Below are positions 32,833 through 43,882 of a DNA stretch of 64,000 nt, in pieces (within the stretch, counting starts at the first letter, position 1; every line of letters starts with the position of its first letter). Where the stretch lies: contig PDUO01000004.1 of NCBI GenBank assembly GCA_003008705.1, forward strand, positions 744,001 through 808,000, in the 5' to 3' direction. The translations under genes were made by a program, and so were the position numbers. A model generated the notes under the pieces. The model was not told the DNA's origin. It did no database searches and saw nothing but the letters and a program-made list of their open reading frames with translations. Origin of the DNA: Pezicula radicicola (Eukaryota; Ascomycota; Leotiomycetes; Helotiales; Dermateaceae).

Positions 32833-34924
32833 ATGGCTCCCAACTTCAGCCTGAAGGACCCTTCTGGGTCCCTTCAACGCCCACCCCCAACAAGACGGCC
32901 ACCCACGCAACTACCCTCACCCTCATTCATCGCAGACCTCAAAGACCTAGGCTTCGTACCCGAGCCAGAGATATCCATCAAAATCTCACACTGGCGTATA
33001 GTGAGAGATGCAGCACTAATAACACCGGCGATTCGACATCACCAATGGGCAGGAAAGGGCACAGAAGAAGAGCCCTTTCTCGTAGATACCATAGCGGATG
33101 ATCCTCGCAACCCTATGAATTTTCCCCGTTACACCAAATGGCTAATCACAAGCGTCTCGGCTTTCTCAACTCTCGCAATGGCATTCTCCTCTTCAGCCTA
33201 CAGTGGAGGCCTCACCAATATCGAAGCTCTCTTCGCCGTGCCAACTCAAATAGCCCTCCTCGGTATCTCCCTCTTCGTCTTTGGCTTCGCTATAGGACCT
33301 CTCGTCTGGGCACCTATGAGTGAACTTTACGGACGACGCCTCATCTTCGTTGTCTCCTATGGCTTATTCGTAGTTTTCAATGTTGGAGCCGCACTATCCC
33401 AAAGCATTTCCCAACTGATAGTCTTCCGTTTCTTCGCCGGAGCCTTCGGTTCAGCTACCTTAACCAATACGGGAGGTATGATCTCAGACATGTTCTCAGC
33501 ACAAGAACGTGGATTAGTTAGTAGTATCTTCGCGTGTGCTCCTTTCCTAGGACCAGTTCTCGGACCAATAGTCGGCGGATTTCTAGGCGAGAGTAATGGA
33601 TGGCGAGGAATCGGAACATTACTCGCAACCATTACATATGTACTCTGGGTAATCTACTACGTCGCAGTTCCCGAAACCTACTCACCAACACTCCTCCGAA
33701 AACGAGCCGCTAAACTATCTCGACAAACGGGTGCGGTTTATCTAAGTCGATTCGATCAAATCCGTGGACCACAAACCTTTTCAAAAACCCTAGGCGTGGC
33801 ACTTTCAAGACCATGGACTCTTCTCTTCGCAGAACCAATCGTCTTTTTACTTTCCCTCTATATGGCCATCATCTTCGGAACTATGTATATGATGTTTGCA
33901 GCATATCCCATTGTTTTCCAACAAGGATACGGTTTCTCACCTGGTGTTGCTGGCCTGGCTTTCCTGGGTATCGCTGTCGGAATGTTGATTGCTTTGATTT
34001 ATATGTTGATTCAAAACAAGAAATACGTTTTGATTGCTAAGTCTTCACCTGGTGGTAAGGCGCCACCTGAAGCGAGATTGAGACCTTGTATGCTTGGTGG
34101 TGTTGCGGCGCCCGTTGGGTTGTTCATCTTTGCTTGGACAAATGATCCTACTATTCATGTAAGTAAGAAAACAAAAATACATCCATCAATCAATCGATCT
34201 TTCCTTCTCTTTTAAAAAATCACCCTTTGAGAAATGTGACATTGGAATCTTATGCTAATGTCCTATTCTTTTCTTGTAGCCATTAATCCCCATAGCAGGA
34301 ACCATCCCCTTCGGCTTCGGCATGGTTCTAATCTTCCTAAGCATAATGAACTACCTAGTAGACACCTACCTAATCTACGCAGCATCAGTACTAGCCGCCA
34401 ACGCAGCTCTTCGTTCACTCTTCGGAGCAACATTTCCCCTCTTCACAAAAACCATGTATCAAAAATTAGGAATCCGTGAGTCTCCAACAACCCTCCCCAA
34501 AAAATACCCTCCTTAACCTAAAACACCTTTCACTCAAACAAACCCCTAAATCTATAATCCCAAATGTTTTATTTCTGACTCTAATCCTTCAAATTAAATA
34601 GATTGGGCATCAACAGTCCCAGCCGCTCTCTCACTAGCCTGTACACCACTCCCCTTCCTCTTCTACCACTACGGTGAAAGGATCCGCGCGAGAGGTAAAT
34701 ACGTAGCAGAAGTAAAAAGGGTACTTGGACAAATGGCATTAGCACAAAAGGCCAATTCTGAAAAGGGAAAGGAGATAGGCATTGTGAAGATTGATGAGAA
34801 AGTTATTGAGGTTGATGAGAATGGATTTCGTCCTTGTTATGGAAGGTATTGTTTGGGCTGTTCGACTGAAGCTGGAAAGCTTTTCGAGTGTAGGTGGAAT
34901 AGGTTGTCGAAGTCTGAACAGTAG
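32833..34924 (+). CDS. MFS transporter, DHA1 polyamine/drug type (Tpo/Flu1-like)
   Basis: Exons 32833-34158, 34280-34475 and 34602-34924, giving 614 aa. A cytosolic N-terminus of about 100 residues ends in DDPRNPMNFPRYTKW, the signature before helix 1 in the Tpo/Flu1/Cyp-type fungal exporters. APMSELYGRRLIFV is the motif A loop and FLGPVLGPIVGGFL is antiporter motif C. The last junction splits a His codon (GI-H-WASTVPA), as in relatives. Such proteins export polyamines, drugs or small metabolites. A Lys/Glu-rich cytosolic tail with a Cys cluster (CYGRYCLGC) follows the last helix. Its position near the polyketide locus makes export of the product possible but unproved. Confidence 0.88.
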
Positions 34925-35134
34925 TAGGGTGGTGAGGTTTTGATTTAGTTTAATTATATTTTATGATATCTTTTTTGAGGTCTTAGTCTTGCTCTCTGTC
35001 TTCTTTATGGGGTTTATTGTACATAAGATCCCTTGGTGTTCTGGTGTGCTTACTTAAGCGAGGGCAATATGTAAGGTATTCTTCTAAGCGACGACTAGGC
35101 TCCTGATCGGCATGCAGTTTTCGATGCCTACCTA

Positions 35135-35385
35135 CGGAGGTCACGGCAAAAAGTCATGGGAATTCCTGTATAGTGCCCTGTATTCGCTAATTCAGACGCT
35201 GTGGCCAGGCAAAGAGCAGCCTGTAGAGGTTGTTTTTTAGGGCCGTGCTACAGGCTTCTGCCCCCGGAAATAATAGAGTACAGCCTATAACCTGTCGCAT
35301 AGCCCTATAACCTATCGCGAAACTTTATTTCCGGGGCATTGGCCAGCCTGTAACCAATGCTTATGACATTTTGCCGTAACTTCCG
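35135..35385. mobile_element. MITE-like element with 23-bp inverted ends and TA flanks
   Basis: The left end 35135-35157 begins CGGAGGTCACGGC. The right end 35363-35385, read in reverse complement, begins CGGAAGTTACGGC; 20 of 23 positions match. TA lies directly outside both ends (35133-35134 and 35386-35387), the target-site duplication of Tc1/mariner-type elements. The 251-bp element has no reading frame. An inner inverted repeat lies at about 35259-35275 and 35324-35338 (CCCCGGAAATA against its complement). Confidence 0.75.
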
Positions 35386-36276
35386 TACGGCCTGAATCAA
35401 TTCATCCTATATCATTCACTCCATCCCCTCTTCACTTGGTTTACAGGTAGGTAGATTAAATGAGCGCTTGGTTCAGGAATAAAGATTAAGAAATTCAGAT
35501 GTGTAAAACCATGCATAAAGGTACGAATGTCCTATCTCCCACACAAAAATACTTAGTATAATTCTATATCCCACCTTAAACTCCACAATTACTGAAATAT
35601 GGCAAGAAACGGTGAAAGAGATAAAGACCGAGAAGCTTCTCACATGAGATAGCTAAGTTCAAGTGGTCAATTGTCGATGCTTTTAGAGTGAATGTCTTAT
35701 ACACTACGACCAGCCGATCACGCGCTTTAATTCACTCAGAGCGTAGCTACTTTCACCACCCTTTATATAACAAGTTCTTTACAACGATAAATTTCTCGGT
35801 AAACAACTTGCTTTCTTCACTCTTCGACCGAGCGGGGCAAGGAACCAGCTACAAAGAATGCTGAGCGAAGAAAGGGAGCCGCATAATGGTAAACTAGGTA
35901 GGCTGTGAAAATTGAAGTAAACAACAATAGAACGTACAAAATTAGTGGAACTCAGGATTGAATCTAGATAGTTAGAAATCACTATCCAGGTATGACAAAT
36001 ACAGCCTGAAATGACACTATGAATAAAAGTAACAATACTACAGAGCGACTAGTTAACTAATGATTGTTTAGTAGCAGTCAGAAGAAGGCTACGCAACCTA
36101 GTTCGCTTAGAAGTCTTCCAAAAACGAAGAGAAAATCAACATGAACCAAAACACCCACTGTAAATTATCTAAAAGAAGAGTAAAAGGCAAAGGCAAAACT
36201 TCAAAGTAGTTAGGGTAAAGCACCTAACTTTTTATTTTGAAGAAACCCACATCGAAGTGAGGATTTTTTAAACAGT

Positions 36277-36372
36277 GATAACACTTCTATGCATGGAACA
36301 CACTTGACTTGTTAGTTGTTGGTGTCAGATTTGACTCAAGTGTGCTTACCACTTGACCATACTGGTGTTATC
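36277..36372 (-). other. tRNA-like double stem, probable tRNA relic
   Basis: On the minus strand GATAACAC (36372-36365) pairs with GTGTTATC (36284-36277) as an outer stem, and CACACTTGA (36344-36336) pairs with TCAAGTGTG (36307-36299). The segment between the stems holds TGGTCAAGTGG, a full match to the tRNA A box. A proper T arm and B box are not present, so it is not called as a tRNA gene. Confidence 0.4.
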
Positions 36373-37092
36373 TACTATTTGATACTTAGGAAATTTGTAT
36401 TGGGGTTGATTAAGTGAGTGGTAGGTTGGGTTTTTGATTTTTTTTCTTAGCGAGATGGGGTATGGTATGTAAGGTCAGTTGAATGAAATTGACGTTACCA
36501 ATTGCCTTTGATGTAGAGACTCTTTGTGGATGGAGTGGAAGAAGGCAACATATTAGATAGTATCTAATGCTCTTTACGATGCTCTAGAACAATACTTGTA
36601 CACCTCATGGTACACTTAAGATGCTTTCTTTCTTGACCTTACTAGTATGCAGATCTACACAACGTTCATATGTTGAAGTTGCCATATATTGTGTTAAGAT
36701 GTTAGCTGTATTTTAATTTTTTGTTCAAAGGGTTATTCTTCTTATTGTCTAGGTATGCTTTGTAAGGATATGTAGATGAGCGTTTTGTAGTTCTTCCGTG
36801 TCTTGCTTTGGCACTCCTTACCATTGCACAAGACATTCTCCATGTGTTGAGTAACGCCTGTATTATTGTTATTAGCTTCGGCATTCTGAATAAAACCCGA
36901 ATATGCAAATTGCAGTCTTTTTTTTACCATGCCTCGCCAAAGCTGAAGAGTTGTATTGTAGTTGGAATAGAGAATTCTTTTCATAAGAGTTGTGTTACTT
37001 ATTGTAAGCTATTTAAAACAACCAGCCCATATTGCAGATTGATTGGCAGACATTTGATCTTAGAACAATTGATAATTACCATCTATACCTAT

Positions 37093-37969
37093 TTATACAC
37101 CTCTCAGGACAGAGTTGTCCTTTGAATCAATGGGCTTATACCGCTCTTCCAAAACCTCTTCCACACTCTTATTCAATCCATCAAGTTTCTCATATCTTTC
37201 ATGTAACGCCTTCTCAACCGGCGAGCTATTAACTGACTGTACTTCTGATCCACCTGCCTCTGTGGCACCTCCTACCACAGTTTGGGCTTTCCCAAGAGCT
37301 TCTTTACCCTTCTCAATACCTTTGCTAATGACGCCTCGTACAGCTCCTCGGGCGGAATCTACTGTGCCCGCTCCAGTGCTGTAAGCATCCTGTGCACCAG
37401 TCTTTGCATCAGCAGCCAACTTCTCGCCCTTCGCCTTTGCAGTCTCAGAGTATTCGACAGCTTTTTGACCCGCTTGCTCTGGACCCTTCTTAGCAGCAAC
37501 TCTACTCTTATCCACAGCCTCCTGAACCTTAGGCCCAGCTTGCTTCTCAGCTTCCTCAATCCCCTCTCTCGATTTCTGCAAACCAGTCCCCAAAAGTCTC
37601 GCAGCAACAGCCTCCATTCCCTCCCTCACCTCGTTCCAATCTGTCTTCTGCACCCTCCGAACAACGTTTTCAATCTCATCATTCCAGCGGTCCTTGGCCG
37701 CTTCAATGAGAGTACTTCGTTCCTCACGCGCGAGCTCAGCACGGCTTTGTGGTGGTGGGAGAGGTAGAGGATCGAGTAGGCCTTGGAGGACGCGCGATTG
37801 TGAGCGGAGAGCTAGTGCTTGAGTTTGCCGATTTCGTTCGTGGGCCAGGACTGTGAGATATGCGATGCCGAGAGTAAGAGTAACTCCACCAGTCTGTAAG
37901 AATTAGCTACATTTGATATGATAATTGGCAAGGCAAGGTAAAACTCACAAAGCCGGTCGTGAAGCCCAT
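37093..37969 (-). CDS. MIC12: MICOS complex subunit Mic12
   Basis: Exons (minus) 37969-37949 and 37893-37093, giving 273 aa. The first exon codes only for MGFTTGF, then a GTGAGT intron; exon 2 opens with TGGVTLTLGIAYLTVLAHER, a single N-terminal membrane helix. The rest is a long, highly charged Ala/Lys/Glu helical region with a central stretch of apolipoprotein- or LEA-like repeats (SETAKAKGEKLAADAKTGAQ). This layout and the start sequence match filamentous-fungal Mic12 (Aim5), an inner-membrane subunit of the cristae-junction complex MICOS. Family identification comes from the N-terminus and helix; the repetitive tail is not diagnostic. Its start lies 265 bp from the divergent start of mitochondrial ribosomal protein bL17m. 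Confidence 0.8.
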
Positions 37970-38234
37970 CTTGCTTGTGCCGTGATGCGCGGGAAGCGCA
38001 AGAGATTAATCCAGCTCCTTGTGATCAAATAATAAGATCAACAACCCCCAATTGACAATTTCAAAGCTCCCGGGAGCTCAAGTGTAAATGAATACCAGGG
38101 AGTGACGTTGGTGCTGGAGTTCAAATCGGCGCGCCAAATTCTGGATCCGGAAATTTCGCGAGTGTCAACCTCGTGCTTCTGAACCGCCATCTTAAGTTCA
38201 AGCACCACGCAACAACGCTGCACTACCTTCCACA
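37970..38234. promoter_or_regulatory. Bidirectional promoter of two mitochondrial-protein genes
   Basis: 265 bp between the starts of Mic12 (minus) and bL17m (plus). Both products act in mitochondria, so shared control is plausible. No defined element was recognised. Confidence 0.6.
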
Positions 38235-38869
38235 ATGGCCGGCGGACGTATGAAATACAGACATCTTGGGCGGAGCTCACCCCATCGTCAAGCGTTGCTC
38301 AGGAATTTGGTCACCTCACTCGTCGAACATGAATCGATATCTACCACATACCCCAAGGCAAAGGAGGCACAGAAGCTGGCGGAGAAGTTGATCACGCTTG
38401 GAAAAAAGAACACAGAGGCTAGTAGGAGAAGGGCACTGAGCATATTCTACGTACGTAGTCCTAATGGGTTTCCTTTCGGGATAATGTACGGAGACTGATA
38501 TTCCAATAGACACCCCATGAATTGCTCCCTAAACTATTTGGACCTCTGCGCGAACGGTATGCCTCTCGGCCTGGTGGCTACACACGCGTATTGCGAATCG
38601 AGCCACTGAAACCTGATATGGCACCTTCAGCTATATTGGAGCTTGTTGATGGGCCGAAGGATATACGGTTTGCGATGACAGCGAGGACACTGGCTAGGGA
38701 GAGAAGAGAGGGAAAAGAGATGAACGAACTGACGGAGTTCAATGTGGATAAGGTCACAAGGTTCCGTCCGAATGGAGAAGAAGATCTAGAGGCCATGGTC
38801 AAAAAGTTGGGCAAGTTGAAAGTGAGAGATAGGACCGCACTGGAGGCGCGGTGGGGTGGAAAGGTCTGA
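38235..38869 (+). CDS. MRPL8: Mitochondrial large-subunit ribosomal protein bL17m
   Basis: Exons 38235-38450 and 38510-38869, giving 191 aa. The bacterial L17 signature is clear at the N-terminus (RHLGRSSPHRQALLRNLVTS, then LVEHESISTTYPKAKEAQKL), followed by the LFGPLRERYASRPGGYTRVL segment across the junction. A fungal mitochondrial C-terminal extension of about 70 residues, rich in Arg, Glu and Lys, follows. It is the homologue of yeast Mrpl8. The intron begins GTACGT and ends AATAG, and the phase agrees. There is no long presequence, as in other fungal members. Intact. Confidence 0.94.
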
Positions 38870-39194
38870 AGACCTCAATGGTGTCCATGTATTTATGTAG
38901 TATAAAAAGGATTGGGTGTACAGCTATATCTCATGGGTTGGCGTTCAATATAAGAGAACAAGAACGTCCAAGTATAAATACGACGATTGTTGGTTTATAT
39001 ATCAAAGCTTTTAACCAAATGATTTGACTATCGTCTACCTTACAAGTATTCCTGACTGCGGAACATTGAGCAAACCCCATAGAAACTAATTGGCCATGTC
39101 TGTACCGCTTGAAGTCAGTGTTTTCTATTCTATTGCACGTAAGGCCATTACTTTACTCGTCTCTTCATGATGCCATATCTGTCCTTCAGTTCCC
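38870..39194. other. Convergent 3' region
   Basis: 325 bp between the bL17m and zinc-knuckle gene stops. AT-rich, with likely polyadenylation signals for both genes; no other feature is seen. Confidence 0.5.
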
Positions 39195-40181
39195 TTAGCG
39201 CATGTTCATCGCCTGTGTCAAAGCCAGCCTTTTACTGAATGGACTCAGACTCCTCTCCTTTGGTGGCTCCCTCTGCCTTGTTGTTTGCGCAGCTGCAGAA
39301 CCGTGATGATAATTGGCTCCTGGTCTATGATCTGACCTTCGTATATCGTTCCGTTGGAAGTCATCAGATCGCCTCCGGTCATTCGAAAGTCTTCTCCGTC
39401 CTCTATCAGGGCTCTGACTCTCTGTTCGTGGAATCCTACCTCGGGCGGGTGGACTGTGTTCGCTATACCTCCGTCGCGTACTCCGACCAGTTGTCGACTC
39501 CTTCGAACCTTGCGTATCTCCCCTTCGCAGCCCAGTCGGATCTGATCCTTCGGAGGACACTGATGATCCCCTTCTTCGCTTCTTATCGAACGCTGAGTCT
39601 CGGTATGCTCTTCTGGGTGGTGATTGGGATACAGACAAGCTTCGGGATTTAGCTTTGCGCCGGGCTGACTCTCTTGACCTATGTCGCGGAGGAGGTGACT
39701 GCGACCTATTCGTAGATATTGTAGACACAGACTCGGATGAGCCAGAGCGCATGCGCTTGGAATCACTTGGAGACTCAGGATCCTCGCTCTGCCTTTCACG
39801 CTTCCGGCCTCTTTCTTCCTTCAGCCTTGCCAGTTGTTCGTCGGCAACACCTTTTCTGGAAAGGAACAGCCAGGTTAGCAATTGCTATTTGTTGATAATA
39901 TTGTAAGTTGTGGAATTTTTAGAACTGGGTTGGATAGAGTGATATGAAGAGTAGAATACGTACTTTCTTAAGAGGTCTTGAGGGACGTCACTTGTTAATT
40001 TGGGAACAAGTTTGGGATTTAGCAACTGCTGAGTCCGCGATGGACGGGAGACATATGGCCGTTCTTGGGCGACTGCTTTGCACTCGTAACTGTAGTGGCC
40101 TCTCTTCAGACACTTCTGACACTGCGTCGTAGCTGTTGCTTTTGAGGGGGCCCCAACTGTTGGACCTCTGTAGCGATTCAT
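39195..40181 (-). CDS. Zinc-knuckle protein with Arg/Ser-rich tail
   Basis: Exons (minus) 40181-39964 and 39855-39195, giving 292 aa. The N-terminus carries one CCHC zinc knuckle, CQKCLKRGHYSYEC, at about residues 21-34, followed by a short conserved segment RPSRTQQLLNPKLVPKL. The junction falls in DLLRK-KGVADEQL. The remaining two thirds are low-complexity and rich in Ser, Arg, Asp and Pro with many RS and SP dipeptides. This resembles ZCCHC10-like fungal proteins, which are probably nuclear and RNA-linked; the exact function is not known. The conserved part ends at KRLALTQAMNMR, also typical of the family. Confidence 0.85.
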
Positions 40182-40860
40182 GCTGGTGCCAAAGATGAAT
40201 ATTCTGGTGTGGTACCAGATATCAGTGTAGATACTTGTTCAGAGCTGGAAATACCCTCTGTAGAAAAGGATACCCAAGGGTTGAAAATAGGTATCTAATG
40301 CGAAGTTCCGGGTTGCGCCAAGTTTCGATAATTCGAGGGTTATCATCAACCGTTATCAAAAAATACCTCGCAGTGGTGCAGTCCGTCTCGCCGTTTCTTG
40401 CAGGGGTCTGAACGGCGCTAAGGAAACGGCGCTGGAGCTTTTGATGTGCAAGCGCAACTTTGTTTTTAGTCTTCCCCAGAGACGACGTGGGCTAAGGATG
40501 CTCTGAATATCACCGGCGCATTTCATTATCGTCTCTGGATACTGATCGAAAGGAGGATCTGCCGCCGACGGGAGTACAGTAGGAGTGGTTGTACGAACGC
40601 CGCTACAGCAGCAGGCTCTCCAACTCCTGTCCGAACGACGACCAAACAACGAATAAGGCCATTCGATTTCAGCTGCTTCACTGTCATAACGATGACCCGA
40701 TTTCTTGTCTACAAATCGCTCCTCCTTGAATTTCTCCCTTAAATTACCTTAATTCCAAAAGTTTCGGTTTCTACAGCCTTTTCAGCTAGCTGTGACTTTC
40801 ACCCTTTGTCTTGGCTGGACACAACGTTCATTTCTACGTTTTGCATACATCTAGGTCTTG
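40182..40860. promoter_or_regulatory. Divergent promoter, zinc-knuckle gene and R3H gene
   Basis: About 680 bp between divergent starts. Pyrimidine-rich stretches occur toward 40700-40850, before the R3H start. No gene is supported. Confidence 0.5.
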
Positions 40861-43573
40861 ATGTCCTCCAATATGGCCGCAGTGCCAATGTCATTTGCAA
40901 AGGTACGGGACCCCAATTCTCTTGTTACGACAGTTGGTCTGTTGTGAGACGCCATATATGATCACCCCATGTTTCAATCATTACTAACTCTTGGTGTCTT
41001 GTGCAGGTTGCCGCATCAGGAGGGAAAGAGAACGTTGCTCTAAATTCGTTTGCACGAACAAGCGCTCCTGCGCGCGATACACGGACCGTGAGCGTCCAGG
41101 AGGATATTGAGCCAGGCGGAAACCAGATCAATGTTTCTACTGTCACGGACCGTAACCCAGCGATTGTGGACAATACCCCGGCTGCACAACAAGCTAGTGC
41201 CGGCGAGACAAACCTCGTCGATGCCGTCAAAGCATTGAGTATTCACAACGTAACTCCCAGCCTCGTGGTCAATGGTTCTAGCGGAAATTCTGGTACTGGC
41301 CGCAAAGTCGAAGTTGCTGAGGTATTTTCCGAGGATCCTTTCCAAAGAACTGATTCCGGATCTGATTTGGGTACTAAGCCTCCAAGTCTTGATGGGAAAA
41401 GTATCACATCGGGTACAACTTTTGCCCTAGATGAAAAGGAATCTTTGCGCCCTGATGACAGTGCAAGTGTCAAAGCAGCTGAGGACGATGATACATTCTC
41501 GGGGCGTGGTTCTATTGTGGCAGGCTCACGGATTGGATCTGAAGCAGCAGCCAGAGCATATAGGTCCCAGTTCGTTTATGAGAGTTCTGAACGTCGCAAC
41601 ATGTTGCCTATGCAAGAATCACAAGGTCAAGGTGCAATAACACCACAAAGTGGCTCATCTGGACAGCAGGTGGCTGAAGATGTGAAGAGCAAACCTCATG
41701 TCGGTGCACCAGGGACTACTGAAGCATTTGGTCTATTTTACCGCCAGACACCAGATGAGAAGTTGTTAGAAGCACTAGAATCGCCAAAGGACCGTATCTT
41801 CTTGTTGAGGCTTGAGCAGGATGTTATTGAGTTTGTAAAAGATTCAAAGTAAGCATATCAACCCAGTTCGGCGAAAATTCTTCCACGGCCAAAGTACATT
41901 ATATGCTGATACCTCGAGTAACAGGGAACCCTTCATTGATCTGCCGCCTTGCAATTCGTTTTGTAGAATGTTGACGCATAAACTTGCAGATTATTACCAC
42001 ATGACCCATCAAGTTGATGCAGTGGCAGGAGCTGTTCGTATCTTTAGAACGCCCTTCTGTAGGATTCCACCACCACTGACCAGCATTTCTAATCCTCCCA
42101 CAACTGGCAATACACCACCTCCAAGTATGCCTGCTATGAAAATCATGCGGAGAGGCGGAGATGGCGACACTGGTACGAATGCCTCAAAGGCAAACTCAGA
42201 AACAGGAAGTGACGGCAAGGACAAGTCACTTTCCGCCAAAGAGAAGTTCGTACATGAGCCTCTGTTGAATACACGTCATGCTGACCAAATGTAGACTTTC
42301 AAGGGAAGAAAGGGAGGCCGCTTATAACAAAGCTCGCGAGCGTATCTTTGGGAAGGAAGAGAAGACTGGAGACGCCACACCTGGTACGCTCTATTCTTTT
42401 ATTGAGTTAAGTGTGTTGTGCTAACACTATTTCAGAAACAGAAGATGGCAATGAGATGTCTCGTTCCAGCTCAGTTTCCACTAAAGACAGATCAGGCCAG
42501 TCCAATAAAAGAGGCAAATCAGGTAAACAGCGGCGAGATGATGATAGCTTCGAGACTCGCTCCCTATATACACCTGTCTTCCCCCAACAGCAGCAGCAAC
42601 AGCAGGCAGCGTGGGCACCAGTGACTCAGTATGCTCCAATGGGCCCACAACAATTCGTACCTCCATATCCGAACAGCTATATGGGTCCAATGCCTACACA
42701 ATATGGCCTACCTCCACAGCAGTTCAACCCGACAATGATTAGTGGCAACATGCAACCATACAGCAATATTACACAGGTAATGAATGTTCCTAAATTATAC
42801 CATTTATGTCACTGACGAGTTTACAGTACCCGCAGCCAACCCATCAGCAGCCCAATCAACAACGTTATCAACCGCAGAGCGCACCCGGAACAACCTTTGC
42901 GTCACCTACTCATTCTCCCCAACCTCCATCACAGCAGTGGCAACAACCCTTAAATGGTTATCCAAATTCGTTTCAGCAAAGATCTGTGATGACGGGTCCT
43001 GGAACACAGGGTACAATCCCTTACGCCTTTGGTCAACTGCCCTCAACTGCGAACTCGGCGGACCCAAAGAGCCAGCATCCAATACCCGGAAGCTTTAACA
43101 GACACGCATTCAATCCCAAGACTCAGTCGTTCGTGCCAGGAAATACAGGACTCCCAGTTCAGCAGTCCATGGCCCACCACGGATCTCCACATCATGGTTC
43201 ACCTCACCATGGTTCGCCTCATCTACCCTACAATAACTATGCTCCACCACAACAGCAATTCAGCAACGGACAACAGTTCGGGACTGGGATGGGTTATAAT
43301 ATGGCTCGACAAGGCTCGAATAGCTCTGTGCCATCATATCACGCATCTCCACACATGGCTCATAGACAGATGATGCACCAAGGTATGCAGAACATGTCTC
43401 AAGGGATGCCTCAAGGGCTGCCTCAAGTAATGCCTCAAGTAATGCCTCAAGGAATGCCTCAGAATATGCCTCAGATGCCACAGGGTATGCAGTCAAATGT
43501 GCAGGCAGGCAGTCATCTTCCAAATTTTGGCAACCCGTCGACGTTGCCTCCTAAACCACCACCTGCTGTTTAA
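40861..43573 (+). CDS. R3H-SUZ domain RNA-binding protein
   Basis: Exons 40861-40902, 41007-41848, 41925-42245, 42295-42383, 42436-42776 and 42827-43573, giving 793 aa. A disordered N-terminal third leads to a conserved helix (LLRLEQDVIEFVKDSK), followed by the R3H domain with CRMLTHKLADYYHMTH, which binds single-stranded nucleic acid. The SUZ motif (SREEREAAYNKARERIFGK) is rebuilt by splicing at 42246 (donor GTTCGT) and 42294. The C-terminal half is Gln/Pro/Met-rich, with HHGSP units repeated and many PQxMPQ repeats near 43390-43480. This order matches fungal R3H-SUZ proteins related to R3HDM/encore and yeast Rbs1, thought to act in mRNA or RNA metabolism. A later start inside exon 2 is possible, but the short first exon has a good donor and in-frame ATG. 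Confidence 0.87.
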
Positions 43574-43882
43574 GCATCAAGGCGTGCCATTTTATGATCA
43601 AGAGAGGTTGGCGGGGCGTATGGCGGGCAGCATCATGGGTGGAGTTAGCGGAATATGACGGAATTAAAACGGAAACCTGGTTCACACTTAAGAGCTCTAG
43701 AACCATCAATACATTCACATGAAAAATAAGCCTGATCATGACAATGTAGTGTGAATGAACAAACATAGAGGCAATTCTATGCGAATGGCTTTATAGCCGC
43801 CCTGAACGCCGTGCTTTTCCTCCTGTACAATGCAATAAATGCATATAGTTGCATCGTATGGAACTGCCCTTTAAGATGAATC
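43574..43882. other. Convergent 3' region
   Basis: About 310 bp between converging stops of the R3H and eIF3f genes. No gene or repeat is seen. Confidence 0.5.

Larger units (their letters stand above)
34925..37092. other. Gene-free 2.2-kb region
   Basis: The longest stretch without a gene in the left two thirds. It contains a MITE-like element (35135-35385) and a tRNA-like double hairpin (36277-36372). Otherwise AT-rich with no conserved frame. It marks the right border of the accessory block. Confidence 0.6.

Noticed and set aside
39239..39652. 137-codon frame opposite the zinc-knuckle gene
   Set aside because: Shadow of the Arg/Ser-rich coding region on the other strand.
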